A stretch of 64,000 nucleotides of DNA from Piscicola geometra (lineage: Eukaryota > Annelida > Clitellata > Hirudinida > Piscicolidae): positions 2,525,181 through 2,589,180 of the forward strand of contig OX030961.1 in assembly GCA_943735955.1 (NCBI GenBank), written 5' to 3'. Positions 23,337 through 35,035 of this stretch are shown here, in pieces. Below the pieces are notes generated by a model. The model saw only the letters and a program-made list of their open reading frames with translations. It was not told where the DNA came from and did no database searches. A program made the position numbers and the translations under genes. The stretch's first letter is position 1. Every line of letters starts with the position of its first letter.

Positions 23337-24882
23337 AAAGCATTCTCTGGGATTCAAGAAAACTATGTTTCGTGCGTTGATCAGAATAGAATTACTTTCA
23401 ATTAATCGTATGGCGAAGCTTCTATGCTTTTTATTCGTTTTTCTATTACTTAAAAAATTTTAAACAGAAAAACTAACACGAAAACATATTTCTTAGCGGA
23501 TTTAGCTCCAATGATGAAATTCTTCAGGAGTGCTCTCAACTTCCCAATGCCATTCAATCTAAAAATATAAATATTTGCAGAAGAGAACAACTGATAAGAA
23601 CACTTAAGGATTTTCAAATACTCAAAGACGTTGCAGTAATTATTTTTAAAAAGTTGATGAAATTATAAACTCGTAAGTATTCAAAAGTATTGAATATCAT
23701 GGAAAACAATATTTTGCTACTCTGCCAAATGATCTTTCAGTAGAAATATTAATATTTCTTTCAAAAATAAAAATATTCACTGCGATTGCAATCCTCTTGG
23801 TAAAATTTTGGCAATGCATCACTGATTCCAAGAGATTAAAATTGAAGGACATCAGCTGTTACTGCATTAATCAGTAATGCATAGCAACCATCCATCAAAA
23901 ACCTCTCAACACAACCTCTATAATATTATATAGTCTATATAACCGGGTCAATAATTAAGTCAAAAAATGCATAGAATAACTTTTTGGCTTCCAGAAATGC
24001 ACTTTGAAATCGGCGACTTAAGTTATTTTTTCTCTTTGCCAGAACAAATTTAAAATAAGAAAACCATTTTCATTAGTTTATAAGAATACATATACGGTAT
24101 TTGCATACCCCACCATAACTCTTCATAGGCTGGAATCTTTCTGTTCGAATTTCCGCCTTTTTCCACAATTCCAACAGATAAACCAATTGAAATTTTAATA
24201 AAAAAGAATAGTAAAACAGTAAATTGTATTTGTTTTTTTGTTTATTTCTAGAAAACAATAATATATAGCAGTTAATAAAAGGTTTTCAACATAATATGGT
24301 TAAAAAATTATCTTTAAGCTAACTGTCATGAAGATATTACTCAAAAATGATCATAACAGATTTAATCACGTAATGTAGTAATAAAAATCTTAAATAGTGT
24401 TCTGTGGACAATTGTTTGAGATGCTAATGATAGAACATGACTGCGCCTGGTCGTTTCGTAAAACTCTCAATAGAGACCTGAAAAATAATTTATAAATTAA
24501 ATATTGCAAAAGTTCTTTAATGATTTTAAAATATTTTACTTTAAAAAGTTTTGAATCATGGAAAATAAAGCGCTTTAAAGTTTAATGCCCAAGCTCCAAG
24601 AAGATTCTATCGCTAGAAGCCAGAATTCATTTAACTGTTCCAATAAAGTGACTCAGGGATCCAGCTCGATATAAGAAAGACTTTAAAGGCTAGGAATCAG
24701 TTTAAATTGCACAGTTCAAGAAGATCTAAAAAGTAAGAGCTGAGATTATTTGAGACTGTTTTGTTAGATAAGAGCTTTTGGATTGACGCCACAATAGCAG
24801 AAGAGTTAATTGATTGTTTAGAGGCTGAAAGGGAAACTAGGTGACGCGTATGAATGAAGAAACAAGAGGATGAACCTGCAGT

Positions 24883-27090
24883 TCAGAACATCAGATGAAC
24901 CGTCCTGCCGAGCATTTCACGTTTGTCCAGTTTTGAAATGGCTCTCCTCGCCTCCACCCTCGAGTCAAACTTGATCATTCCATCTCCAGTAGGAATGTCG
25001 TCCTTGTACTGCAGATGCACTGAGTCAGGAAGCACCTGGAAGCCTTCAAAGAACTCCAAAATGTCCTCCAACTGGGTGCGGAAACTGAGGTTCTTCATGT
25101 AGACGATGGTCTCCTCGGGCACAGGTTTGCGCATTGTGAAGCCCTTGATGTGTTCCACCGAGTTGTTCTTGAAGCTCTTGCCTTGCTGCAAACACCGATC
25201 AATCTGGCTCAACATGTCTTGTCGACTGAGTGCAGTAATCACCAGGTACCTGCCGTCCAAGTACTCCTTGTTCCGCTTCATGCCCTTGTGGCAGTCCTCA
25301 GGCGTCTCAAACTCGATGAACGCAGTTCCAGAATGGTTTCCATCGGCCTCCAGAAGGAGGTGAACATGGTTCGGTCTGATCTTGCAGTCGCCAAAGAACC
25401 TCCTGATGTCCTTCTCCAGAGAGTTCCATGACAAACCAATGATGCGTGCACACACATGTGAAGGGTTGATGGGTCCTTGGGTGTTCTCCGGCGTCAAGAG
25501 GCGCGAATGCTTGACTCGCTTGTCAAACTCAGTCTGTGTGATCTGGAAGACAAGAACTACATTGCCATCAATGATCGATCGGAACTGGTTGAGGATGTGT
25601 AGCAAGTCAGCTTTACTTTCCATCTCGACCAGAACATGGCCCTTGTCATGGCCTGACGGACCTACTTCAGCGTAAGGACCTCCATCTTTGGCAACCTTTG
25701 CATCTCCAATCAACTTGAAAATAGCTGAAAGAGACAGGTTCTTGATGACCATGTAGTTACCATCAGGAGTTTTCTTGGTGGGAGAGCGAGACCGAGATCT
25801 TGATCTGATCCTCTTCCTGTCCTCATTAACCTGGGCATACTCCCTCTCTGAACACCTTTCCACACGCAGCCTCAAACCATGCACCAGTTTGCCATTCAGT
25901 CTCATGACGTTGTCAACCATAACAGGCGAGGGCAGACACAAGTAAACTCTTCCAGTTCTCCTGCACAAGTTGTCATGGTCAATCTTCAAGGAGCTCAACG
26001 CAGACCTGAATTCTTTAAGAAGTGACTTGATGTCTCTCACATTGTAAGTTATAGGAATATTCTCCAAAACTACACAGAAACCGCCCACATTCTCTTCACG
26101 AACGTTAAAGTTATCAAAGGGTAACATGCTGTTGTTGTGGTCAATGCCTTTGGGGAAGTTGTTCCGGAAGTTGAGATCAGGAATAGGAAAGTTGCTGTTG
26201 CCTCTGGCATAGTTGTTTCTGAAACCAGGCTCAGGTAGAGTGTTGCTTTGGAGATTCGCCAACAGTTTCATGGTCATGTCAGGTGCAAAGCTGTTGAAGT
26301 TATCCTGCATACGATCGTCATTCCTGGAGTTGAAGCCAGAATCAAAAGATCTTTTTCCTCTGTAAGGTAACTCCTCCCCTCTGAAGTCTCCTGAATGGCC
26401 ACTGCTCCAATTGTTCGGCTTGTTGACAAAGTCTCTCTGGAACAGTTCTCTTGAATCCTTCTTCATCTCCATGACATCCATCGAAGGCTTGTACTGGTGG
26501 CTCTTCTGCATTCCTCCATAAGCACTGGCTGGACCCATCATTTCCATGCTGCCACCACTTGATAGTGCTTGAGGATTCTGCTCATAAAAGGGCTTCTTAG
26601 CATCAAAATTATCAAATGGACGGCTAACTGGTGGTCTGGCATTGTTTCTCAAGCCCATATCATACTCATTTGGCTGAGAAGAAAAACTACTTTCTGACAT
26701 TCTTTGGAGCTTCATATTCGCTTCAGTTGCAGGATCTGAGTCTCTGGACCTCGAATCAGGTTGACGTTCATTGAACTGGGTGAAAGGCGGTGGTCTAGAA
26801 GGTGGTTCTTGGTGCATCTGGGCTGCCTCCCTGGCTAAAGCAATTACATTCTGCATCTCTGTTTTGCTACTCAAGTACAACTTTATTTGAGTCTTTCCGA
26901 TGTAACCTCCATCATTCTTCATCGCTTGTCTAGCGTCTTCGTCAGTGCTGAAGGCTATGAAAGCATCTCCTTTCTCTCCACCTATGATATGAACCCCTCC
27001 ATCAGGAATCGACAAACTATGAAAAAACTGCCTTATATTTAAGGTACTTGCATCCCAAGGTAAATTTTGAAGTCTTATTATAATCGACAT
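24883..27090 (-). CDS. RBM12: RNA-binding protein 12 (five RRM-type domains)
   Basis: Single-exon CDS of 735 residues. The N-terminus (MSIIIRLQNLPWDAS, then PDGGVHIIGGEKGDAFIAF and SSKTEMQNVI) matches the first RRM of RBM12/SWAN, so this ATG is well supported. Order: RRM1 about residues 4-80; a long Asn/Ser/Gly/Met-rich linker to about 330; a divergent RRM about 335-415; a short Arg-Ser run (RSRSRSRS) near 435; a second divergent RRM about 445-525; an RRM about 545-625 with GTAFIEFET; and a C-terminal RRM about 658-735. RBM12-family proteins are nuclear RNA-binding proteins; the substrate here is unknown. The last RRM ends at the stop codon. The gene is divergent from CSTF3, with 0.5 kb between start codons. 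Confidence 0.93.
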   Translation of the reverse strand: MSIIIRLQNLPWDASTLNIRQFFHSLSIPDGGVHIIGGEKGDAFIAFSTDEDARQAMKNDGGYIGKTQIKLYLSSKTEMQNVIALAREAAQMHQEPPSRPPPFTQFNERQPDSRSRDSDPATEANMKLQRMSESSFSSQPNEYDMGLRNNARPPVSRPFDNFDAKKPFYEQNPQALSSGGSMEMMGPASAYGGMQKSHQYKPSMDVMEMKKDSRELFQRDFVNKPNNWSSGHSGDFRGEELPYRGKRSFDSGFNSRNDDRMQDNFNSFAPDMTMKLLANLQSNTLPEPGFRNNYARGNSNFPIPDLNFRNNFPKGIDHNNSMLPFDNFNVREENVGGFCVVLENIPITYNVRDIKSLLKEFRSALSSLKIDHDNLCRRTGRVYLCLPSPVMVDNVMRLNGKLVHGLRLRVERCSEREYAQVNEDRKRIRSRSRSRSPTKKTPDGNYMVIKNLSLSAIFKLIGDAKVAKDGGPYAEVGPSGHDKGHVLVEMESKADLLHILNQFRSIIDGNVVLVFQITQTEFDKRVKHSRLLTPENTQGPINPSHVCARIIGLSWNSLEKDIRRFFGDCKIRPNHVHLLLEADGNHSGTAFIEFETPEDCHKGMKRNKEYLDGRYLVITALSRQDMLSQIDRCLQQGKSFKNNSVEHIKGFTMRKPVPEETIVYMKNLSFRTQLEDILEFFEGFQVLPDSVHLQYKDDIPTGDGMIKFDSRVEARRAISKLDKREMLGRTVHLMF

Positions 27091-27589
27091 TTTGACCGGT
27101 AAATTCTGATTTGTTGTTCGCAGAGAATTCTTTTTAAAAGGGTGAAAAAATGAAATATATTTACACTTAATATTTCATTTAAAATTTAAACGTTGAAACA
27201 AAAATGTATTTACCTCAAAACGAGTGATACACCGAAGTCTGTAAGAAATAGAAGTGACACAAAATGGCTAATGAAGGGAACAATGAAATTGTATTTAACA
27301 TAATAAATGAGATCTAAAATATTGATAGTTTTCAAAAAATATAAGTTTTGTTCCAATGTTTTAATCTTGAATACTAAGATTATTTTGTATATATATAAAT
27401 AGTTTATGGCTATAACTGCCATTTTTATGAATGATAAACTTGTAGTTTAGCCTTTTATCTAATAATTTTATTATCGCTGAATTTTTACATTGTTACCGGT
27501 TGTCTAATACAAATTAACATTACAATATTTTTACAGTTTTCAATGAATTTTAAAATTCAAAATAAGATTTGGAATCGTAAAATTAAAAA
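27091..27589. promoter_or_regulatory. Shared upstream region of RBM12 and CSTF3
   Basis: The 499 bases between two divergent ATGs. Transcription of both genes probably starts here, by position only. No clear TATA box or other motif can be assigned. A possible acceptor (TTCGCAG) about 30 bases upstream of the RBM12 ATG hints at a spliced 5' UTR on the minus strand, but this is not certain. Confidence 0.5.
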
Positions 27590-30500
27590 ATGAACCCAGG
27601 ACAGAAAGTATCGATCAACCTTTATGACACTGAGGCTTGGAATCTTCTCTTCAAAGATGCACAGGTTTCAATCGTCTGACAATCAGTTATTCTATTGAAC
27701 TATTTTAGGACTATAAATTAATATAATAAATTATTACTTAATTAAAATATATATATCTTTTGCAAAGCATTTTATTTTGATGTTTTCCTGGACTATTCTA
27801 CTTCTTATGTTTTTCTATGTTACTATGTCCTAACAACTAGGTCCTAGTTACTAGGATAAAGAAATTTTAAATTATTGTATTTCAAACTTTAAACTTTAAA
27901 GTTTAAAGGAATGCTTTGATGTTGTTGGTTTTTGTGTTGGCATTCATCCATCTCGTGAGATGGTGATAGTGCTCTGATGTGTTCTTTGACGGCAGCTTCT
28001 AGAGTAGCTCAGCAGGCCGATCCTGGATCGACATTCTCTGCTGCAGCGGCTGCAGGTGAAGTTGGATAGAGGATTGAGAGCCTGATTTAGCTGTCTCATT
28101 TTTCTTATTTGCCTTTGGGATTCCAGATGTTGCCTGTGTTCTTCTTTGCCCTTTTTGATGCCTTTGTGGACAGTCTGGCGCCAGCCCCTCCGGTCATCGG
28201 CTAGCTCTTCCCATCTGCCAGGGTCGATACCTGTAAGTTTGAGATCGCGTTTGCAGACGTCTTTGAAGCGTAGTTGTGGGCGACCAACTGGACGGTGTCC
28301 TGTAGCCAGCTCGCCATAGAGGATGTCCTTGGGTATGCGACCTTTTTCCATTTGATGCAGGTGACCCAGCCAGCGTAGACGTCTTTGGCATAGAAGGAGG
28401 TGTATGCTGAGTGAGTTGGCTTGATTGAGTACGGCTGTGTTGGTGACTTTATCATGCCATGTTATGCCCTGGATGTGTCGGAGACAGCGAAGATGAAAGC
28501 TTTCGAGACAATCTTCTTGCCTGGCATAGGTGGTCCAGGTTTCGCTGCCATACAACAGAGTGCTGAGAACGCATGCCTGGTACACTTTGAGCTTGGTGTT
28601 TCATATCAGTTGGTTGTTAGACCATAGACGTTTGCTCAGTCTGGCCATGACGCTGGCTGCTTTGGCGAGCCTCTTATCAATCTCGATGTCGAAGGATAGG
28701 CTGCTAGTAATGACGGAGCCCAAGTATGTGAACTTGTCAGTGGGCTCCAGCACCTGATTGTCGATTGGGATTGAGGGTGGAACAGGGATGTTTTGACCCA
28801 TGATATTGGTTTTTTTGATACTGATGGTCAGACCGAATTCCCTGCAAGCCTGAGCAAAGCGATTCATCAGCTGCTGAAGGTGTTCCTCCGTGTGTGACAC
28901 CAGTGCCGCATCATCATTACCGTCACTTCTGGTGTGTAAATGGACACCTTCGGCAGACTCTTTAAATGCAAAGTTCAACAGCATCGAGAAGAAGATACCG
29001 AATAAGGTAGGCGCTAGCACACAACCCTGTTTGACCCCACTCTTGATTATGAAGGGTTCTGAGGTCTCCCCATCGTAGCTGACCACACCTTGCGTGTTTT
29101 CGTGATAAAAAGTTGTAATGTTGAGTAGCCGAAGTAGACAGCCGATCTTCTTGAGTAGCCGAAATAGGCCGTTCCTGCTTACAAGGTCGAATGCCTTAGT
29201 TAGGTCGATAAAGGCGATATACAGCGGCATCCGCTGCTCTTTGCACTTTTCCTGGAGCTGACGCACGGAGAAGATCATGTCGACTGTGGATCTTCTTGAT
29301 CTGAAGCCGCATTGCGATTCAGAATACACACGACTTGCTAGGACTTGGAGAGGGTTGAGGACAACGCGTGCGAAAGCTTTACCCACGACGCTAAGCAGTG
29401 AGATGCCCCTGTAGTTGTTGCAGTCGCTGCGGTCGCTCTTGTTCTTATACAGGGTGACAATCTTGGCATTGCGCATGTCCTGTGGAACTCTACCTTCTCT
29501 CCAACATAGGCAAAGGAGCTTGTGAAGTGGTTCTAGTAGAGACGGTTTACCGCATTTGATTATTTCTGGTGGGATGCCATCGTCTCCTGGTGCTTTTCCA
29601 CTCTTTAAGGCATCAATAGCTTTGCTGAGTTCGTCCATGGTCGGGTCGACATCCAGCTCTTCCAAGACTGACAAGTTTTCAATAGCGTCCAGTGCTATCT
29701 GAGTCACAGAGTTTTCTTTGGAATGAAGTTCCAGATAGTGTTCGACCCACCTTGCCATTTGCTTGTCTTTGTCTGTGATGGTCTCTCCTGATTTGGACTT
29801 TAAGGGTGCAGTCTTCTTTGCTGACTTGCCTGTTGCTTTTTTGATGCCTTCATACATGCTCCTTACGTTGCCAGCGTCTGACGCTTGTTGAATGCTATTC
29901 GCCAGTTGAAGCCAATAGTCATTTGCGCAGCATCGAGCCGTCTGCTGGGCTTTTCTTCGGGCAGCTTTCAACACTTCGAAGGTGGACTGACTCGGGTCGC
30001 GTTTGTAATCAATCAATGCCTTTCTCTTGGCGTCAATAACAGGCTCAAGATCTGCCGCATTCGCTTCGAACCAATCGGTGTTCTTGTGTTCCTTTTTACC
30101 ATACGTGAGTAAAGCAGTTCTGAAGATGGTATTCCGGAGCGAGTTCCATCTGACTTCCGCATTAGGCTCTTGGTCGCAGTGTTGCAGCTCCCCCAGCCGA
30201 TCTATGAACTCCTGGTTCTTGGCCTGATGGGTGGTCTGATAGGTGTTGATTTTTGGCTGGGATTTCTTCTTGGAGAGGTGGAGCCTCTTGGGGCGCAACT
30301 TTATCTTTGACGCGATCAGAGAGTGGTCTGTATCGCAATCGGCGCTATGGTAAGCTCTAGTGCTGCGGACGTTGTTCAACGAGTTGTGCCTGGTGATGAT
30401 CAAGCCCAGTTGATGCCAGTGATTTGATCTTGGATGTCTCCAGGACACCTTGTGACAAGCTTTGTTCAGGAATTATGTGTTTGTTACGCACAGGTTGTGG

Positions 30501-33500
30501 TAGCAACAGAAATCGAGTAGTCTCTGGCCGTTTTCGTTTATTTTCCCGATGCCATGGTGACCCAGCACATCTGGCCATGAGTCGTGGTCAGAGCCAACCC
30601 GGGCGTTAAAATATCCCAGAAGGTAGAGGTGTTCGGAAGCAGAAACAGTGGCAACAACGCTGCTTAGTTGTTCGTAGAATTGATCTTTAGTCTCGGCGCT
30701 GGCCTGCATGGTCGGTGCATAGATGCACAAAAGATTAGCAGGGCCAGATGCTGTGAGAAGGCATAGAGTGAGGATTCTCTCTGTGCCGCGGGAAGGAGGT
30801 TCGCACATACAAAGCAGGGTGTTCTTGATGGCGAAACCGACTCCGTGTTCCCTGGTCTCCTCTTCTCCTTTCCCCTGCCAAAAGAACGTGTAGTGTTCCT
30901 CCCTCAAGGATCCAGACTCTGGAAGACGCGTTTCCTGTAGGGCTGCAACGTCGACGTTTAGTCTGTGCAACTCATGATCAATGACTGCAGTCTTGCGAGG
31001 GTCTTCAATCTCACGAAGGTCATCACTCAGTCCAGTACGCATTGTCCGTACGTTCCAGCTTGCAATACGGAGAGCTGGAATCTCCATCTTTTTGTGTTTG
31101 TAGTTGTTTGGTGCGTGAAGATAACGGCCTGCTTGTGGAGCTGTGCTCTAAGCTCCAGGCACCCACTGAAGCAGGCAGGCCGTGACGGGCAACACCTTAT
31201 TGACCGGGGGCTGCCCGGCTTAGGTCGGGTGGTAGTTACCAGTGGGACTGCGAGGGTCCCTCCCACCATTGAAGACAACCCGTGGCGTCCAGCTCTACGC
31301 CAATTGAGTAAGGACTTATAACCCGTAAACTGCTGTTTTCTTGTTTGTGCTCTCGCCATAAAGTGAGACTGGAGTGACATCTCCAGGGTGCTAGCCTGGG
31401 CAAAGTGTGTGCTGCCCAAACAACAGGACCCCCCTCTCGGCTTCGTCGACTAGGCCCAAGGGGGTGCAAGCACCACGCTTAGAGCCGACTTGGCTGCAGG
31501 AGTTGCCGGAAGGACATCATAGATGACGATCCACCGCCTTAGGGACTCCGACTCCTGATTTTTCCTCGGGGTTGACTCCCAAAGCCTTTTCCATGAATGG
31601 ATAGCCTGCAAGGCAGCAGCGGTTGGTAGTCAGAGTTTTCCGATGGGTTGCCTTCCTGGGCTGACGAGCCCCATCTGCCCGAAGCGACTGTTTTTAAGGC
31701 GCTAGTGACCCGCCTTCGCCCCTTCTCCTGTCAGTAGAAGCAGTTCCGCTGCGAGTAGGCCAGGAGTTGGACTTAGTTGTCAGAGGCGGTACAGAGACGC
31801 ACGCCGTAGGCAGTAGGTGCTTATCCCCACTGCCACCCCTTGGCTATGACAACCTAGGACTATAGATTAATATAATAAATTCCTACTTGATAAAAATATA
31901 TATCTCTTTTGCAAAACATTTTATTTTGATGTTTTCTGGACTATTCTACTTCTTATGTTTTTCTATGTTACTATGTCCTAACAACTAGGATAAAGAAACT
32001 TTAAATTATTGTATTTCAAACTTTAAAAGAATGTTTTGACTCTTATGTATATTACCTACTCTGCCCATAAAACTTTTTTATTGGTCTCAGGTCGACTAAT
32101 TTATATAATTTCAATTCACTTTCTTAATTATTTTTATTCATTGAATAATTTAAATTTTTAAATTGCAATTTTAAAGATTTATTTTGTAATTAATTGCAGA
32201 GCAAGAAGATAGATGAAGCAAGGCCAATGTATGAGAGAGTGATCAGTCAGTTTCCATCCTCTGGCAGGTTTTGGAGGCTGTATATTGAACATGAGATAAA
32301 GTCGAAGTGTAATGAGAAGGTTGAGAAGCTCTTTCAAAGATGCCTCATCAGAGTGTGTCATGTGGACTTATGGAAGTTGTACCTGAAGTACACCAGAGAA
32401 ACCAAGTCCAACCAACCTAACTTTCGAGAAAAAATGGCCCAGGCGTATAATTTTGCATTGGAAAAGATCGGTTTAGACATCAACTCGAACACAATCTGGA
32501 TGGAGTACATCAACTTTCTTCGCTCTGTGGAGACTACCGGCTCTTATGCCGAGAGTCAACGCATTGTTGGAGTGCGTAGAATGTTCCAGAAGGCTATTGT
32601 GAATCCGGTGAAGGATCTAGACACTTTGTGGAAGGACTATTGCCAGTTTGAGGGTGGTGTGAACCAGGTGCTGGCGAAGAAGATGCAGGAAGAGAAGCAG
32701 AAGGAGTACCAGAACGCTCGCCGAGTGGCAAAGGAGTATGAGGTGATCACGAAGGGCATCAACAAGAACTCCCTTGCAGTCAGACCGAGGAACAACGCGG
32801 AAGACATCAGGCAGTTAGAGTTGTGGAAGAAGTACATTGAGTGGGAGAAAGACAACCCGCTGAGAGTGGAAGACCTGCCTCTGGTGATCAAGAGAGTGAT
32901 GTTCGCGTACGAGCAGTGTCTTCTCTGTTGCGCCCTGCATCCAGAAGTGTGGATCGATGCAGCGCATTATCTGCAGGAGTCGTCCAGACTCATCTCGGAG
33001 AAGGGCAATGACGCATCTAACAAGCTGCTGGGAGCGGAAGTGTCGTCTCTCTTCGAACGAGCGCTCTCTTTTGGACTGCACAACTGCCTCCTCATTTACT
33101 TCTGCTACGCCGACTTCGAGGAGCAGAACAGGCAGTACGACAAGGTACACGAGATCTACAAGAAGGCCCTCGCCATCCCCGACAACGAGGTCACCCTGGT
33201 GTACATCCAGTACATGCGCTTCGTGCGTCGAGTGGAAGGGCTCGCCTCCCTCAGGAAGGTCTTTCGTCTGGCGAGACAAGACGCCAGGGTGAAGTTCCAT
33301 GCGTATTTGTATGTGGCGTTGGTAGAAAGCCACTTCAACAGGGCCTCAGTCGTTCCTATGCGGGTCCTCTCGCTGGCTCTGGACAAGTTCAAAGACCAGG
33401 CTGACTTTGTTCTCAGGTTCATCAACTTCGGCACGTACCCTCACGACACGTCGACTATGCGCATTTTCTTTGAACGAATTCTTTCGACCAACCTCACTGC

Positions 33501-34371
33501 GGAGCAGGTAACCGAGGTGTGGGACCGCTTCGCAGAGCTGGAGTCGAACCTTGGCGACCTTGCCTCCATCATGCAACTCGAGAAACGTCGCATGCCTCTC
33601 TTGCCTGAGTTCTTGCCCAACAAGCACTTCGCCCTTCTGGTCGACCGTTTCCGATTCCTTGACTTGCTGCCTTGTCAGTCGTCGGAGCTCAAGTCTATGG
33701 GCTTCAAGGACTATGTTAAGCCTTCCACGCATTCCTTCAGCTCCCTCTGCACGCAACTGAGCATCGTAAATGAACCCTCCTCTGACAACACCGCCAAGAA
33801 AGACAAAGACTCTGCCTACCCTAGCAACACCACCTTCACTGACTACTCCGTCAGACACAAGAAAACTCTTCCCCGTGTTAACCAGATGCTGCCCTTCAAG
33901 CCAAAGGTGGGACCGACAGACCCAGGCTACCCAGTGGCAGGGGGATCTTTTCCTCCTCCTCCAATGATTGAAGAACTCGTTTCAAAACTTCCTCCTCCCG
34001 AATCATTCAAAGGCCCTTACATCGTCATTGACAAACTTCTCTGCTTCATCAGGGGTGTCGGCATGACAGACGGTCTGTTTGGTTTTTTTTCTTTATCACA
34101 TGATTTTTTAGCGTTTTTTTTTAAATTAATATTTATTTATTCACTTTTTACAGAATACGTTCACGAACAGCCACAAAATGGCATGAAAGATTTGTTGATC
34201 GACGCTGGAACTCAACTTTCCATTCAGACCTCCTTGGTCCGAAAAAGAAAGAGTGTCACTGATGGAGGGATGGATCGTAACAGTGATGATGATGATACTT
34301 TCAACCAGAAGTCATCTGATAATGTATTCATGACAAGACAGAAGAAAAGAGTTGTTAAACCTATCAATTGA
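27590..34371 (+). CDS. CSTF3: Cleavage stimulation factor subunit 3 (CstF-77)
   Basis: Three exons: 27590-27664, 32200-34072 and 34154-34371, giving 721 residues against about 717 in human. Exon 1 encodes 25 residues including INLYDTEAWNLLFKDAQ, matching the N-terminal HAT repeat of CstF-77. Exon 2 continues with SKKIDEARPMYERV and PSSGRFW. HAT repeats fill residues about 8-540 (CLIRVCHVDLWKLY, RVAKEYE, KRVMFAYEQCLL). A Pro-rich region near 595-630 (LPPPESFKGP) and a basic tail (RQKKRVVKP) follow, as in the family. CstF-77 is the scaffold of the CstF complex in pre-mRNA 3'-end cleavage. Intron 1 (4.5 kb) carries a LINE. Intron 2 is 81 bases and in frame, so reading through it would add 27 hydrophobic residues. 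A poly(A) signal AATAAA lies near 34499. Confidence 0.95.
27706..27920. repeat. Left copy of long direct repeat flanking the LINE
   Basis: It begins AGGACTATAAATTAATATAA and ends near GGAATGCTTTGATG. It matches 31855-32039 with roughly ten substitutions, plus a 14-base insertion (a local duplication around CTAGG) and extra CTTTAAA units. It lies in CSTF3 intron 1, 41 bases after the exon 1 donor. Confidence 0.9.
27921..31854 (-). mobile_element. RTE-like non-LTR retrotransposon, inactivated
   Basis: Read on the minus strand: a GC-rich 5' UTR (31854-31088), then one frame from ATG 31087 to a stop at 27944, about 1,047 codons. Domains: apurinic-type endonuclease (IASWNVRTMRTG, AALQETR, SADCDTDHS), reverse transcriptase (GKAPGDDGIPPE, YRGISLLSV, FIDLTKAFD, GVKQGCVLAPTLF) and a C-terminal Cys-rich motif (CSRCSRECRSRIGL). 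The frame is broken by TAA at 30473-30475 and TGA at 28601-28603, with coding continuing in the same frame after each. Next to the catalytic DD the sequence reads SDGNDDAAL. The residues usually found before the Asp pair are missing, suggesting an in-frame deletion. It sits inside CSTF3 intron 1 in opposite orientation. Clade assignment (RTE/BovB-like) is from memory of the family. Confidence 0.9.
31855..32039. repeat. Right copy of long direct repeat flanking the LINE
   Basis: This is the second copy of the 27706-27920 sequence, starting TAGGACTATAGATTAATATA directly at the 5' edge of the LINE. It ends 160 bases before the CSTF3 exon 2 acceptor. Confidence 0.9.
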
Positions 34372-35035
34372 TTCTGTCATTTGTTCTTAAACTGTTAATG
34401 TGTTATTAATTTTAAACTGCCATTGAATACAGATTCTAAATTAATATATTCCACCAAAATATCAGTTTTATATATAATTTACGCATTTTTTCTATTTATA
34501 AATAAATGTCTTTCTTTAATATTTATCTGTTTCATCTTTTTTTTATTCGTGTTAGTATAATATTATTTGCCACACAAATTAAATGTCCCAGTCATGCAAG
34601 AATATAACAATATGCAAACTATAGTAGATTTGCAAATGACATGGCAGCTATAGGTGGTCAAAAGCGTTTTGCTTTGAATCCCTTTCAATCAAATTTCTCT
34701 ATTTTTTATTGAAAAAAATTATCAGAGGTATTGTTAGGCGAGTATGCTGTTAAATGACGGGTAAGTTATGTAGATTCTTCAAAAGCAGTAATTCCATTAA
34801 GTCTATCGATATCTAGTTTTAACTTCAAATATACACAATTTTTTTTACTTAAATGAACAAAAAAACGTTTAAATATGCTTATAAAAATGTTGAATATTCA
34901 AGCTCTAAAGAGGAATGCGTTTAGAGAATGTAAAAGTGCGAATGTATACGATTGCATTTAAGTGCTGGAATATCACGTCAAACTTAGATAAATTAAAAAA
35001 CCATATAATTAACAATTATTTGAGAAACGTAAAAT
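34372..35035. other. Convergent intergenic region between CSTF3 and DEGS
   Basis: Both neighbouring genes end toward this AT-rich stretch. AATAAA near 34499 fits CSTF3 polyadenylation. TTTATT near 34703 (AATAAA on the minus strand) could serve the desaturase. Nothing else seen. Confidence 0.5.

Larger units (their letters stand above)
17468..24882. other. Gene-poor AT-rich region
   Basis: No gene supported. It contains a decayed reverse-transcriptase fragment (21295-21690) and a long near-perfect hairpin (23209-23336). Some short open stretches on the minus strand near 17600-17700 could be further upstream exons of the unknown gene, but I could not tie them in by phase and homology. Confidence 0.4.

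Noticed and set aside
31027..31469. ORFs upstream of the LINE endonuclease start
   Set aside because: GC-rich 5' UTR of the element; the frames differ from the main ORF and show no known domain.
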